In this document: positions 18,096 through 27,594 of the stretch, piece by piece
Position numbering within the stretch: the stretch's first letter is position 1
Layout: each line of letters opens with the position of its first letter
From: Anaerolineales bacterium
Lineage (GTDB): Bacteria; Chloroflexota; Anaerolineae; 4572-78; J111
Reading direction: 5' to 3'
Length of the DNA: 64,000 nt
NCBI GenBank assembly: GCA_015075185.1
Contig: JABTUW010000002.1
Span: 682,001-746,000, forward strand
Notes under the pieces: generated by a model
What the model was told of the DNA's origin: nothing
Databases searched by the model: none
The model's input: only the letters and a program-made list of their open reading frames with translations
Made by a program: the position numbers and the translations under genes

Positions 18096-18132
18096 AAAAA
18101 CTGCTTTGCATCAACATAGGGAAGCAGTTTTT
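18096..18132 (+). terminator. hairpin terminator after hybrid kinase
   Basis: AAAAACTGCTT (18096-18106) pairs perfectly with AAGCAGTTTTT (18122-18132) around a 15-base loop, and a T-rich stretch follows. It lies 38 bases after the kinase stop. The A/T symmetry would allow action in both directions, but all neighbours read forward. Confidence 0.75.
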
Positions 18133-18150
18133 ATTTGGTATATTTTTATT

Positions 18151-18159
18151 TGGTATAAT
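18151..18159 (+). promoter_or_regulatory. candidate extended -10 promoter
   Basis: TGGTATAAT is an extended -10 (TGn-TATAAT), directly after the terminator and 77 bases before the next ATG. No good -35 is visible, as is common for extended -10 promoters. AAGGAG at 18163 falls about where the transcript would begin. Confidence 0.4.
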
Positions 18160-18235
18160 TAAAAGGAGAATTGACGAAATCTGTGCAATTGTGGTTAAAA
18201 AATATTCAAACTACGTAACGCATAAGTCAGACCCA

Positions 18236-18757
18236 ATGAGTCAGGTCAATAAAACACTTGTCAAACTGTCGCAGGACAAAATCGAGACGCAACCCGCTGT
18301 CCCCCAAATTCAGACCCGCCTGAAAACCCAAACCAGGCCGTGGCTCGTATCTATCCTGGGGTTACTTCTCCTGTTACAAGCCGCAGGATTGTTTGACCTC
18401 GGCCTGTTTTTCTTTACCCGTGGCCTGGGTTTGAAACGCAGCCTGATTGTGGAGGCGTTCATTACCACGCCGATCAACTCTCTGGCCATGGGCATTGTTT
18501 TCATCCCGCTGTCGCTGTTAGCCCTGCTGGCAGCAATTGGCTTCTTTCGCTTGTGGCGGGCCGCCTGGCTGATGGCCATGCTGCTGCAAGGCTTGAGTTT
18601 GCTGGCCGCGCTGGTTCTCTACTTTAATCAGCGTCCCGGCTATGTCTATATCATTATGCTCTACAGCATCCTGCTGGTCCTTTATCTGAACTACTTCGAA
18701 ACGTCTACCACTTTACCCCCGGCTGCCAGCCTGGAAGAGGAAAATAACGAAGGATGA
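18236..18757 (+). CDS. small integral membrane protein, unknown function
   Basis: About 173 residues with roughly four hydrophobic segments: one around SILGLLLLLQAAGLFDLGLF, a second around LAMGIVFIPLSLLALLAAIG, a third around AAWLMAMLLQGLSLLAALVL and a fourth around YIIMLYSILLVLYLNYF. The tail is acidic. I do not recognise the family. The ATG at 18236 is preferred over an in-frame GTG at 18191, but neither has a well-placed ribosome site. The stop overlaps the next gene by ATGA, so the two are translationally linked and probably work together at the membrane. Confidence 0.7.
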   Translation: MSQVNKTLVKLSQDKIETQPAVPQIQTRLKTQTRPWLVSILGLLLLLQAAGLFDLGLFFFTRGLGLKRSLIVEAFITTPINSLAMGIVFIPLSLLALLAAIGFFRLWRAAWLMAMLLQGLSLLAALVLYFNQRPGYVYIIMLYSILLVLYLNYFETSTTLPPAASLEEENNEG

Positions 18758-20598
18758 GCGCCGTTTTCCAGGCCGATTGCGCCCTACTGCGGCGCTTTGA
18801 GCCAGTGCTCCGCTACACCCGCGGCGAGCAGTTTTTTCCAATGAGCGCGGATACCTACGTGCAAAATTGCAGTCTGTGGCTGCAGCGGCCCAACAAAAAA
18901 CCCGTCTGCCTCATTCCCCAAGGTGAGCTGACCCTGGAGAATCTAGCCGAACCACGCACCGCGGATTTTGGCGCCGTCTACTTTCTTAAGTTTATCGAGC
19001 CGCTCAACATTGCCGAACTGGCCGCCTACGCTCTGCAGCAAGGTTTTGCCCCCAAGGATCCGCAAGAGGTTTTTCACGCCGGGCCGGGCCGATTGGCCCG
19101 CGTTGGCTACACGTCGCGCTTTTTGGACGCGCTTTTCTCGCTCACCTTGTTTGCGCGGGGCCGGGTGCCGGGCGATACCGCTGCCGCCGCTGCCCTGGCC
19201 TATCGCCGCCTTATGGCAGATCAAGAACGACACATCTATTATGGCCGGGTTATCCGCCAAAACGGCTGGGTCGCCTTGCAGTACTGGTTTTTTTATCCTT
19301 TTAATAACTGGCGCTCCGGATTTTATGGGGCCAACGACCATGAAGCAGACTGGGAGATGATCTACATCTACCTGTATGAGACCGCCGCCGGGGAGCTGCG
19401 GCCCGAGTGGTTGGCCTATGCCTCGCACGATTTCTCCGGCGATGATCTCCGCCGCCGCTGGGATGATCCCGAAGTGGAAAAAATCGGCGAACACCCCGTG
19501 GTCTATGTGGGGGCCGGTTCCCATGCCTGTTACTTTGCTCCCGGCGAGTATTTGACCGAGTTAGAACTGCCGTTTTTGCTGCCATGGGTGCAACTCGTGG
19601 ACCGGCAGAAAAAATTTTGGCAGCAACGCCTGCGCCGGGATGACCATCAGGAAGAGCAGTTACCCAAAGGCTTTAATTTCTTCCGCATTCCTTTTGTGGA
19701 CTATGCCCGCGGCGATGGTCTGGCGATTGGGCCGAGCCAGGCCAGGGAGTGGGCCGATCCTTGCTTGCTGGAGCCGCCCCCCCGGTGGGCTTTGCACTAT
19801 CGCGGCTTGTGGGGCCTCTACACCCGCGACCCTTTTGCCCGGGAAAACGCGCCCGCCGGGCCAGTCTACAACCGGGATGGGGCCATGCGCCGGTCCTGGT
19901 ACGACCCGCTCGGCTGGGCCGGGCTGGACAAGCTGCCGCCCCCCAACCGCACCCTGAGCCACGTGCTGGAACAATGGGTTGAGGTCGAAGCCGGGCAGAG
20001 TGCGCTGGCCGAAACAATTGCCCAAAAAAGCCAGGAGTTAGTGAAATTGGGCGTGGAAGCCAATGCGATGCGCGGGCAAGCCCACCTCCATAAACTGCAT
20101 GCCGCTCATCAGGAGAAAATTGACGCCCTGGCTGAGGAGCTTAACCAAATGCGCGCCCAATTGGCCAGCGACCAAGCCCTGCTGGAAGCTTTAGGCTTGT
20201 ACGCCGCCCGGCTGCGCGCAGGCCAGCGCAGCCCGGCCCGTGCCCATCTGCGCCATGCTCACCATCCAGCCTCCGCCGCCCGGCTGCGTTTCAATCGTTT
20301 CGCCGAAGCCTGGGCCGCCATAAGCATTGGCCTGATGCTGATTAGCCTAGTCATCCTCGTTTTCTTTGGCCGGCAATACTTGATCTGGGGCGTCGTCGCC
20401 CTGGTCTCGCTGATGGTATTTGTCGAGGCCGGCTTTCGGCGGCAGCTAGCCCACTTCATCACCTCCTTCACCGCCGGGCTGGCCCTCATCTCGGCCCTGC
20501 TCATCGTCTACGATTTCTTTTGGCCCATTGTCATTGTGGCGGCACTGCTAATTGGGGGCTATATCATGTGGGAGAACGTGCGTGAGTTGTGGGGGTAA
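18754..20598 (+). CDS. Vps62-like domain protein with C-terminal membrane segments
   Basis: A 614-residue protein. Residues about 150-265 resemble the Vps62/DUF946 family: the HEADWEMIYIYLYE segment near 196 and VVYVGAGSHACYF near 250 match the family pattern of a W-E pair followed by a GSHA motif. A coiled coil (about 410-480) comes next, then four hydrophobic segments between 525 and 612. There is no signal peptide, so the large N-terminal part probably faces the cytoplasm, with the membrane helices as anchor. It overlaps the preceding membrane protein by four bases. The molecular function of Vps62 proteins is poorly known; the assignment is by motif recognition only. Confidence 0.7.
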   Translation: MSAVFQADCALLRRFEPVLRYTRGEQFFPMSADTYVQNCSLWLQRPNKKPVCLIPQGELTLENLAEPRTADFGAVYFLKFIEPLNIAELAAYALQQGFAPKDPQEVFHAGPGRLARVGYTSRFLDALFSLTLFARGRVPGDTAAAAALAYRRLMADQERHIYYGRVIRQNGWVALQYWFFYPFNNWRSGFYGANDHEADWEMIYIYLYETAAGELRPEWLAYASHDFSGDDLRRRWDDPEVEKIGEHPVVYVGAGSHACYFAPGEYLTELELPFLLPWVQLVDRQKKFWQQRLRRDDHQEEQLPKGFNFFRIPFVDYARGDGLAIGPSQAREWADPCLLEPPPRWALHYRGLWGLYTRDPFARENAPAGPVYNRDGAMRRSWYDPLGWAGLDKLPPPNRTLSHVLEQWVEVEAGQSALAETIAQKSQELVKLGVEANAMRGQAHLHKLHAAHQEKIDALAEELNQMRAQLASDQALLEALGLYAARLRAGQRSPARAHLRHAHHPASAARLRFNRFAEAWAAISIGLMLISLVILVFFGRQYLIWGVVALVSLMVFVEAGFRRQLAHFITSFTAGLALISALLIVYDFFWPIVIVAALLIGGYIMWENVRELWG

Positions 20599-20604
20599 TG
20601 ATCA

Positions 20605-20714
20605 GGCCAGGCTAGTTTTCGGCGCGAAACTCAGCAGGGGCGGCTCCCACGCCGCCGGATTAGCCGGGCGTGGGAACCCGGCCCGCTCGTTTCGCACCGT
20701 GTACTAGGCTAGCC
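20605..20714. repeat. 110-base nested palindrome between convergent genes
   Basis: Outer arms 20605-20630 and 20689-20714 match at 20 of 26 positions, sharing GCGAAAC/GTTTCGC and CTAGT/ACTAG blocks. A second stem, CCCACGCC (20646-20653) with GGCGTGGG (20667-20674), sits inside. It fills most of the 158 bases between the stops of two convergent genes, so it may serve as a bidirectional terminator, but no T-tract follows; a dispersed repeat or structured RNA is also possible. Confidence 0.6.
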
Positions 20715-20756
20715 CCAACCTGGAAATACGAGAAAAACCCATCGTGCGGATCATCT

Positions 20757-22241
20757 TCAAAGCACAAATTCTTCATCTTTTAGCTTCAGGGGTGTGGCCA
20801 CGGGTAAAGTGATGGTAAAATCAACCCCGCGTTCGTCTCCTAAATTTTTGGCAATTAACGAACCACCGTGCTGCTGGATCAAGTTATAGCTGACCCACAA
20901 CCCCAGCCCGCTCCCTTGCGCCTTGGTGGTAAAAAAGGGTTCAAAGATATGGGGCAGCACTTCCGGCGGAATGATGGGGCTGTTATTCACAAAAGAAATC
21001 ATCACTTGATCGTCTTTCGAGTAAGCCGACAGATGTAGTTGGCCCTCCGAGGGGAGAGCTTCAATGGCATTAATCACCAAGTTCAGAAAAACCTGGATAA
21101 GCTGATCCGGCGCGGCCAACACCATGGGCACTTCACCAAAATCAGTCGTCACCGTAATTTTGCTCTGTTGAAGCTGTTTGCCGGTTAAAGCAAGTACTTC
21201 CTGCAGCAAGTCGGTCACAAAAATGCGGCGGCGCACCGCCGGTTGGGGGCGAGCAAAATCAAGGACGCGCTGGGCAGTCTCGTTAAGGCGTTCCACCTCG
21301 CGGCCCATGACTCGCAGGATCTCTTTCTCTTCATCCGGCTCCAGCGAATAACTCAGCATCAGTTCCAAATACGATTGGATCAATTGCAGGGGATGATTGA
21401 TCTCGTGGGTCAAAGTGGCCGATAAACGTCCCAAGGCGGCCAGCCGTGCTGACTGCACTGCCTGCTCTTCCAGGCGTTTCTGGTTGGTAATGTTACGCAC
21501 GATGCCCAATACTTCACCCGGGCCACTGACCACCAGCCGCGTTTCATAATTCTGTACATTCTGAGACTGGTTCAGCCGATATTCAAACTCCTGCGGAACA
21601 CCACTCTTGATAACTTTTTTAACCCATTCCAGGATGAGAGAGGCAATATCAGGGGGCAGTATCTCTTGCACATTTTTGCCCAGATAAGTGTCGGCTGGCA
21701 AGGCGTGATGCCAATGGTGTCCCCGATGATAATCTAATAACTGACCTTCAACAGTAATCCGAAAAATCAAATCCGGAATCGCCGTTAGCAGCGCCCTGTG
21801 CCTGGCTTCACTCTGGCGTAGTGCTTCCTCGGCCTGCTTCCGCTCGGTAATATCGGTAATGAGACCATCGTAACCCACAAAGACGCCCTGTTCATCGTAG
21901 CGCAGCACTGGTTTATTTCTGACCCAGCGAATGTACCCTTTTTTATGAACAATCCGATGCTCTAACGAAGGTGCAGCAATACCGGCCAGGGCTTGGGCCG
22001 CTTGCTCTAATACCGCCGGCCGATCATCTTCATACACCATCGCGTACCAAAGCTGCGGATTGGCTTCATACTCCTGCGGGGCATAACCCGTTATCCCGAT
22101 CGAAGCTGGGCCATGGTAAGTAGCAACTACCTGTCCCCCTTCAACCTTAACGGTGTAAATATAATCAGTAACCGACTCTAAGAGTCGCTTATAATCCCTG
22201 TCATCCAGTCGTCGCGGCTGCCCCTGAAATTGATTCTTCAT
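20757..22241 (-). CDS. PAS-PAS soluble histidine kinase
   Basis: A 494-residue cytoplasmic kinase: two PAS domains (about 15-140, ending DITERKQAE, and 145-262, ending NITNQKRLE), a HisKA domain with His279 (LSATLTHEINHPLQ), and a HATPase domain (about 375-480) with N box NLVINAIEAL and the G-box segment GSGLGLWVSYNL. The HEINHPLQ variant belongs to the class of HisKA kinases that have a proline after the histidine box. No membrane segment is seen, so it senses an internal signal. It has no adjacent response regulator; the gene is isolated between a palindrome and a 448-base gap, so its partner is presumably elsewhere. Confidence 0.92.
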   Translation of the reverse strand: MKNQFQGQPRRLDDRDYKRLLESVTDYIYTVKVEGGQVVATYHGPASIGITGYAPQEYEANPQLWYAMVYEDDRPAVLEQAAQALAGIAAPSLEHRIVHKKGYIRWVRNKPVLRYDEQGVFVGYDGLITDITERKQAEEALRQSEARHRALLTAIPDLIFRITVEGQLLDYHRGHHWHHALPADTYLGKNVQEILPPDIASLILEWVKKVIKSGVPQEFEYRLNQSQNVQNYETRLVVSGPGEVLGIVRNITNQKRLEEQAVQSARLAALGRLSATLTHEINHPLQLIQSYLELMLSYSLEPDEEKEILRVMGREVERLNETAQRVLDFARPQPAVRRRIFVTDLLQEVLALTGKQLQQSKITVTTDFGEVPMVLAAPDQLIQVFLNLVINAIEALPSEGQLHLSAYSKDDQVMISFVNNSPIIPPEVLPHIFEPFFTTKAQGSGLGLWVSYNLIQQHGGSLIAKNLGDERGVDFTITLPVATPLKLKDEEFVL

Positions 22242-22689
22242 AGATAGCTTTGGCCTTACGCATTAAATGAGGTCTTCCCATCACAAAGCGGACACTTCCC
22301 GCGGCCGCAAATCTCGCCGGGTTCATAGAGCCGATTAGCAAATCCGATTTCAGATGGAACTGGTTGGGGATCTTTTGCGCTTGTTCCATTTTATCACAAA
22401 TACCACTTGGTTTCAACGGGCAAAAATTAAAAATTAAACGTGGCCGCATCTGACAGGAGCCATTCGGCAAGGTAACGCCCTTCCACACTACAAAGGTATT
22501 CTTATGAATTTTGATATCCGAATATGGCCGTGGTAACAGCGACCCTTACGGTCGCCCCAGAGGGGGACAAGCCCCGCTGCTACAGCAAATTACCGATTTT
22601 GAAAATCAAATCTCATAATGCAGCTTGCTCCATTTTCCTGCTAACTAAGTTGATGCTATAGTGTGGCACAAGAAAGGAATTTTTAGTTA
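22242..22689. other. 448-base intergenic region before smc
   Basis: This gap separates divergent genes and must hold both their promoters. I saw no convincing -35/-10 pair. It contains a palindromic element with arms GTAACAGCG (22533-22541) and CGCTGCTAC (22575-22583; 8 of 9 match) and an inner stem GCGACC/GGTCGC, and GC-rich runs CCCCAGAGGGGG. A short reverse-strand frame at its left edge has no coding support. Confidence 0.5.
22533..22583. repeat. palindromic GTAACAGCG...CGCTGCTAC element
   Basis: Inverted ends match at 8 of 9 bases and flank an inner hairpin GCGACC-CTTAC-GGTCGC. The overall look (a compact GC-rich palindrome in a gap) is that of a dispersed repeat; no second copy is in this window. 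Confidence 0.4.
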
Positions 22690-25600
22690 TTGAGACTAAA
22701 GTCGCTGGAAGTTCAAGGCTACAAATCCTTCGCCAACAAAGTCGAATTCATCTTTGACGAAGGCATCACCGCCGTGGTTGGGCCGAATGGCAGCGGCAAA
22801 TCCAACGTGGCCGATGCCATCCGCTGGGTGCTGGGCGAGCAGAGCTACAGCAACCTGCGCGGCAAGAAAACCGAGGATATGATCTTCTCCGGCTCCGACG
22901 GCCGCGCCCGGCTTGGCCTGGCCTCCGTTACCCTGGTGCTGGACAACGCCGACAAATGGCTGCCCCTCGACTTCTCCGAAGTGACCATTTCCCGGCGGGC
23001 TTATCGCTCGGGCGAAAATGAGTATTTCCTCAACGGCAGCCGGGTCCGCCTGAAAGATGTGACCGAACTGCTGGCCAAAAGCGGCCTGAGCCGGCAGACC
23101 TACACCGTCATCGGCCAGGGGACGATTGACCGGGTGCTGTCCCTGCACGCCGAAGAACGCCGCAAGCTCTTCGAAGAAGCAGCCGGGATCACCTTTCACC
23201 GCCAAAAACGGGCCGAAACCCTGGCCAAATTGGAAGTGACCCGGGCCAACCTGCTGCGCGCCAACGATATTGTTAAAGAGATCGAACCGCGCATGCAGCA
23301 CCGCCACAAGCAGGCCCAGCGTGCCCAGGAATACAACATGCTCATGACCCACCTTGACGGCCTGCTCCGTGTCTGGTACGGCTATCGCTGGGGCCAGGGG
23401 CAACTGCACCTGCGCGAGGCCACGGCTCGCCTGCGCGAAAGTGAGCATCTGCTCAAAGACCAGCACAACAAATTTGCCGGGCTGGAGCAGGAAATAGCGA
23501 GCTTGCGCGCCCAACAAACCGAACTGCGCGGCCAACTGGGCGGCTGGTACAGCAAAAACAACCGGCTGCACAGCCAGACCGAAGCCATCCAGCGCGAGCT
23601 AGCGGTGAGCGAAGAACGGGCCAGACAGTATCACTCCCAACGGGAAGAAATCCTGGCCGAATTGGAGCCGCTGACCGCCGACCTGGAAACGCAAAAGTGC
23701 CAGATTGCCGAAGCCGAGACTGCCCTGCAAACGGTCACCCAGGAGTTGCGCCAGGCTGAAGAGGCTATGCGTACCGTCCAGCAGCAACTCGACGCCCAGC
23801 AGGGCCAGCGCCAAGGTTTGTTGGCTCGCCAAGCCGCCGCCGAAAAACGAGCCAGCCAACTGGTCACCCAATTGACCGAGCGACAAACCCGTCTGGCCCA
23901 ATTTGAGGAACGCCGCGCGGCTCTGCTGGCCGACCAGGCCAATTATGAAGCCGAAGTTTCTCGACTAACCCAGGAACAACATGGCCTCCAGGGCAAACAC
24001 GAGCAGCTTGCAGCCGAGCTGGCTGACCTTGAAATATCCATCACCTCTCTGGAATCACAACAGGGCAAAGAGCGCGACGACCTGAGTCAATTGGACCAGG
24101 CGGCCGAACAGCTCAAGAGCCGGATGGCGGCCTTGCAGCGGCAGGAGGATACGCTCAGGGCGCGCCAGGATTTGTTGGGCAAACTGCGCAGCGACATGTC
24201 AGGCTACTTTGAAGGCGTCAAAGTCGTGTTGCAGCCGGAAGCCGGCCTGGCCGGCGTCGTTGGTACGGTTAGCCAGGTGATCCAGGCGCCGCCCGATTTG
24301 GAGATCGCCATCGAGGCCGCGCTGGGCAGCCGCCTGCAAGATGTCGTCGTGCAGAGTTTTGCCGATGCCGAAGCCGCCATTGCCTATTTGAAAGAGAGCC
24401 GCAGCGGCCGAGCCACCTTTTTGCCGCTCGATACCCTGCGCCCCGGCTCGGCTCTCAGCGCTCCTAACACGCCGGGGGTGATTGGACTGGCCTCAGAGCT
24501 AGTCGCGGTTGAACCGCACCTGCGCGCTATCGCCGCGTCAACCCTGAACCTCACTCTGATTGTCGAAGATTTGCCCGCCGCCCGGCGCGCCTTTGCCGCC
24601 ATGCAGGGTGGCTTTCAAATTGTTACCCGCGAAGGTGAACTGATGCGCTCCGGCGGCTCGGTGACAGGGGGCCGGGACAAAAATAAGAAAGGCCAGGAAG
24701 GAACTTTGCTGGCCCGCGAGCGCGAGTGGCGGGAACTGCCCGGACAAATTGCCGGATTAACGCAAAGCTACCAGGAACTGTCCAGCCAACTGGCCGAGAC
24801 CCATGAACGAGCGGCGGCGATGAAGCGGCAAATACAGCGTCTGGCCGACGAACAACGACAGATAAGTACTCGACGCCAGGAACTCCAGGTTTCGGCGGAC
24901 AAAATGAGCCGGGCCTTGGAGCAACTGGTCCGCAGTATTGGCTGGCAGCGAGAATTACAGGCCAAAGTTGAGGCTGAACTGGCTCGCCTCGACCAGCGCC
25001 AGGCCGACACCCGCCAGGAAATGGCCCAATTGGAGCAGCAGCGCCAGGCCGCCGCAGAAACCGTCCGGCAGTTGCTTGAGGAAGCCGCCGCTTTCTCAGC
25101 CGAAACGCTGCTGGCCGAGTTGAGCCAGGCGCGCGCCACGGTCGCCACTATCCAGGGACGGCAGCGCAGCCAGCAGGCGTTATTGGCCAGCCAGCAGGCA
25201 GCCCAGCAGCAGTTAGCCCGGCAGATTGAGAGCAAGCGGGCCAGAGCCGCGACCCTGGCCGCAGAACGAGAGGTTTTGCTGAAACAGCAGCAGGAACTGC
25301 AAACTCGCCGCCAGGAATTTGCCGGTCAACTGGGACAATTTACCGGCCAGATCGAAGCCACCGAGCAGCAGTTAGCTGAATTGTCAGCCCGCCAGGTCCA
25401 ACTGGAACAAACCGAGGGCCATCTGCGGCAGCGCGTGCAGCGCCTGGAAGCAGAGCATAACCGGCTGACCCTGGAAGCCGCGCGGCGGCAGGACGAGCTG
25501 GATAATTTACAGCGTCAGATTCAAGACGACCTGGGACTGGTCAGCCTGGAGATGTCCGATGAGCAGGTCGGACAGCCGGTGCTGCCCATCCGTCCGCTCG

Positions 25601-26316
25601 TGTCCGATTTGCCCGTGGTGGAGACCCTGCCGCCTGGCGTGGAAGAGGATGTCCTGCGGCTGAAGGTGCAGGTTCGCCGCCTGGGCAACATCAATCTTGA
25701 TGCGCCCCGTGAGTATGCGGAACTGCGCGAGCGATACGATTTTCTGACCGGTCAGATGGCCGACCTGGAAGCCGCTGCCGCCGATTTGAAGGAAGTCATT
25801 CTCAAGTTGGATCAGGCAATGGAAGAGTCGTTCACGGCGACCTTCCAACAGGTCGCTAAAGAGTTTCAACGCTACTTCAGGGCGCTCTTTGGCGGCGGCG
25901 AGGCCCAACTGCTGCTAACTGATCCTGATAATATGATTGACACGGGGGTGGATATTGCCGCCCGGCCGCCGGGCAAACGGCTGCAAAGCCTGGCCCTGCT
26001 TTCCGGCGGCGAGCGCTCGCTGACGGCTCAGGCGTTGATTTTTGCTTTGCTCAAAATCAGCCCAACGCCGTTTGTGATTTTTGACGAGGTAGATGCCATG
26101 CTGGACGAAGCCAACGTCAGCCGCTTCCGTGACGCCCTCACCGCCCTGGCCCGCGATATTCAGTTCATTGTCATCACCCACAACCGCAAAACCATCGAGG
26201 CAGCCAGGACCCTCTACGGCATCTCGATGGGCGATGATTCGGTTTCGCAGGTCTATTCTCTTAAAATTGACGAGTGGATCGAGCAAGACAAGCCGGAGCC
26301 GGTGAGGCTAAGATAA
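22690..26316 (+). CDS. smc: chromosome partition protein SMC
   Basis: A 1208-residue structural-maintenance-of-chromosomes ATPase of normal length. The N-terminal head has Walker [10 protein letters not shown] (Lys37) and a Q-loop region; two long coiled-coil arms rich in Gln, Ala and Glu (about 170-500 and 670-1010) flank a hinge (about 505-665; [21 protein letters not shown]). The C-terminal head has the signature [14 protein letters not shown] (about 1103) and Walker [15 protein letters not shown] (about 1127-1140). It dimerises at the hinge and organises the chromosome with ScpA/ScpB, which are not encoded nearby. The start is TTG at 22690, ten bases after AAGGAA; the first residues [14 protein letters not shown] are exactly those expected of SMC, which fixes it. 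Confidence 0.97.
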   Translation: MRLKSLEVQGYKSFANKVEFIFDEGITAVVGPNGSGKSNVADAIRWVLGEQSYSNLRGKKTEDMIFSGSDGRARLGLASVTLVLDNADKWLPLDFSEVTISRRAYRSGENEYFLNGSRVRLKDVTELLAKSGLSRQTYTVIGQGTIDRVLSLHAEERRKLFEEAAGITFHRQKRAETLAKLEVTRANLLRANDIVKEIEPRMQHRHKQAQRAQEYNMLMTHLDGLLRVWYGYRWGQGQLHLREATARLRESEHLLKDQHNKFAGLEQEIASLRAQQTELRGQLGGWYSKNNRLHSQTEAIQRELAVSEERARQYHSQREEILAELEPLTADLETQKCQIAEAETALQTVTQELRQAEEAMRTVQQQLDAQQGQRQGLLARQAAAEKRASQLVTQLTERQTRLAQFEERRAALLADQANYEAEVSRLTQEQHGLQGKHEQLAAELADLEISITSLESQQGKERDDLSQLDQAAEQLKSRMAALQRQEDTLRARQDLLGKLRSDMSGYFEGVKVVLQPEAGLAGVVGTVSQVIQAPPDLEIAIEAALGSRLQDVVVQSFADAEAAIAYLKESRSGRATFLPLDTLRPGSALSAPNTPGVIGLASELVAVEPHLRAIAASTLNLTLIVEDLPAARRAFAAMQGGFQIVTREGELMRSGGSVTGGRDKNKKGQEGTLLAREREWRELPGQIAGLTQSYQELSSQLAETHERAAAMKRQIQRLADEQRQISTRRQELQVSADKMSRALEQLVRSIGWQRELQAKVEAELARLDQRQADTRQEMAQLEQQRQAAAETVRQLLEEAAAFSAETLLAELSQARATVATIQGRQRSQQALLASQQAAQQQLARQIESKRARAATLAAEREVLLKQQQELQTRRQEFAGQLGQFTGQIEATEQQLAELSARQVQLEQTEGHLRQRVQRLEAEHNRLTLEAARRQDELDNLQRQIQDDLGLVSLEMSDEQVGQPVLPIRPLVSDLPVVETLPPGVEEDVLRLKVQVRRLGNINLDAPREYAELRERYDFLTGQMADLEAAAADLKEVILKLDQAMEESFTATFQQVAKEFQRYFRALFGGGEAQLLLTDPDNMIDTGVDIAARPPGKRLQSLALLSGGERSLTAQALIFALLKISPTPFVIFDEVDAMLDEANVSRFRDALTALARDIQFIVITHNRKTIEAARTLYGISMGDDSVSQVYSLKIDEWIEQDKPEPVRLR

Positions 26317-26374
26317 AAAATTGGGAGTAAGATTCTAACCGCAAAGCGACGCCCGGTTAGAGTCTCACTCCCAG
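26315..26374 (-). terminator. intrinsic terminator for the reverse-strand operon, after smc
   Basis: Arms 26321-26341 and 26354-26374 pair at 18 of 21 positions around a 12-base loop. On the reverse strand the stem is followed by six T (26320-26315), so it ends transcripts coming from the HAD/asd genes. It lies five bases past the smc stop and may also slow forward transcription. Confidence 0.75.
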
Positions 26375-26478
26375 ATTGCTTGATGTATTTACATCATAGC
26401 CGAGATCAGGCCGCTTGTCTGTCAGGAAAGGTTGACGATTGTTGTAGTGAAACTTTGCGATGACTTGCAGCGCGAGTC

Positions 26479-27594
26479 TTATCGCTTTAACCCTCCTACC
26501 ACCCGCATCACCACCTGATGTAAGGGCAATGCGCCTGCCGCCGACTCCGGCGGGGGCAAAGTCGCCTCGTCGGGTTTGTCGCTCAGGCCAAAAACGAGGA
26601 CACCCTGCGCGGCCAGTTGTTCGGCCAGGTCGGCCACTTCGCCGGTCATAACAATTTCATCGGCCAGCAGGTCGGCCTCCGGCGTTTCTTCCGGCAAATA
26701 GTCAATTAAATTGACCGTCTCGTGATATTCACGGAAGCGGAAGCTTTTGAAGGGCGTCGGATCGCCTTTAGCCATGTTGCCGACGACTTCGCGGTGAGCG
26801 GCCAGCAGCCCCGCGCTCATCTGGGCCTGGCGGGCATCGCAAAGGGTGATGAACTGCTTGAAGCCGGTCAGCCGGCCCGCCTCTAAATCGGCCCAAAAGC
26901 ACTCCGGTGCGTAGACGTGCCCAGCCACCATCAGGCTGATGTAGGCTTTGTAGTCCTGGTTATCGGCGGTGAAGGGGTGATAGTCCGGCTTGTTCAGCCG
27001 GTCGTAAACGCTGCGGCGAAAAGAGGCTTCGTCAAACGTTTCGCCCAACACCTCCTCGACCGTCCGGCGCACGGCGTTGATCCGCGCCTGGTCTATGGCA
27101 TGGTCATTTCGGCCCCGCGCTCCATGCGTGGTTTTGTCCAAATCCAGCAACAGCGCGGTCCGGCCATCCAAGGTAAAGCCGTCGGCCTGGACCCAGGCCA
27201 GGAAGTCGGCCAGGGCCTGCCAGCGGTTCGCCTTCATTAAGTGATCGTCGGTGCTGATTTCCTCCGGCTTGGCCAGCCTGTCTGCGCCGATAAAACAGCG
27301 CATCGGCAGGTAAGCCCCCAAGTTCCTGGCCGCAGTCCCGTCATTCATCAGCGTATCGCCGACAAAGAGCAGGCGCTCCAGGGGCGGTTGGCCGCGTTGA
27401 GCCTGGGCCGCTTGCAAATACCGGTAGACCACGGCGGCATACATGGGCACAGTCTTGCGGGGCGCGCGCGGCCCGTCCAGCCCAATCTCCTGCCAAAAAC
27501 TCTCCAGCCGGGGCAGGGCCGGGTCAGCCGGGACCAGGTTGCGGTAGGCCACCCGGTCGCCCAGAAAGTCGGCCAGACTCTTACGCCGATACAT
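26479..27594 (-). CDS. HAD-like protein with unusual motif order
   Basis: About 371 residues. Two haloacid-dehalogenase-type motifs are visible but in reversed order: a motif IV-like FVGDTLMNDGTAARN at 77-91 comes before a motif I-like LLLDLDKTT at 148-156. GLSDKP near the C-terminus could be motif II-like. This suggests a rearranged or circularly permuted HAD fold, or a fusion of two pieces; substrate unknown. The ATG at 27594 is chosen over a TTG 30 bases upstream because it overlaps asd by only 14 bases and has a GGGGG run upstream. The overlap with asd implies co-expression. I do not recognise a named family. Confidence 0.65.
   Translation of the reverse strand: MYRRKSLADFLGDRVAYRNLVPADPALPRLESFWQEIGLDGPRAPRKTVPMYAAVVYRYLQAAQAQRGQPPLERLLFVGDTLMNDGTAARNLGAYLPMRCFIGADRLAKPEEISTDDHLMKANRWQALADFLAWVQADGFTLDGRTALLLDLDKTTHGARGRNDHAIDQARINAVRRTVEEVLGETFDEASFRRSVYDRLNKPDYHPFTADNQDYKAYISLMVAGHVYAPECFWADLEAGRLTGFKQFITLCDARQAQMSAGLLAAHREVVGNMAKGDPTPFKSFRFREYHETVNLIDYLPEETPEADLLADEIVMTGEVADLAEQLAAQGVLVFGLSDKPDEATLPPPESAAGALPLHQVVMRVVGGLKR

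Noticed and set aside
22201..22488. Reverse frame upstream of the PAS kinase at 20757-22241
   Set aside because: No family motif, no ribosome site and it overlaps the kinase start; treated as intergenic.
22640..22690. smc promoter with TATAGT as -10
   Set aside because: TATAGT at 22657 has no acceptable -35 at 16-18 bases; TTGCTC is 26 bases away.
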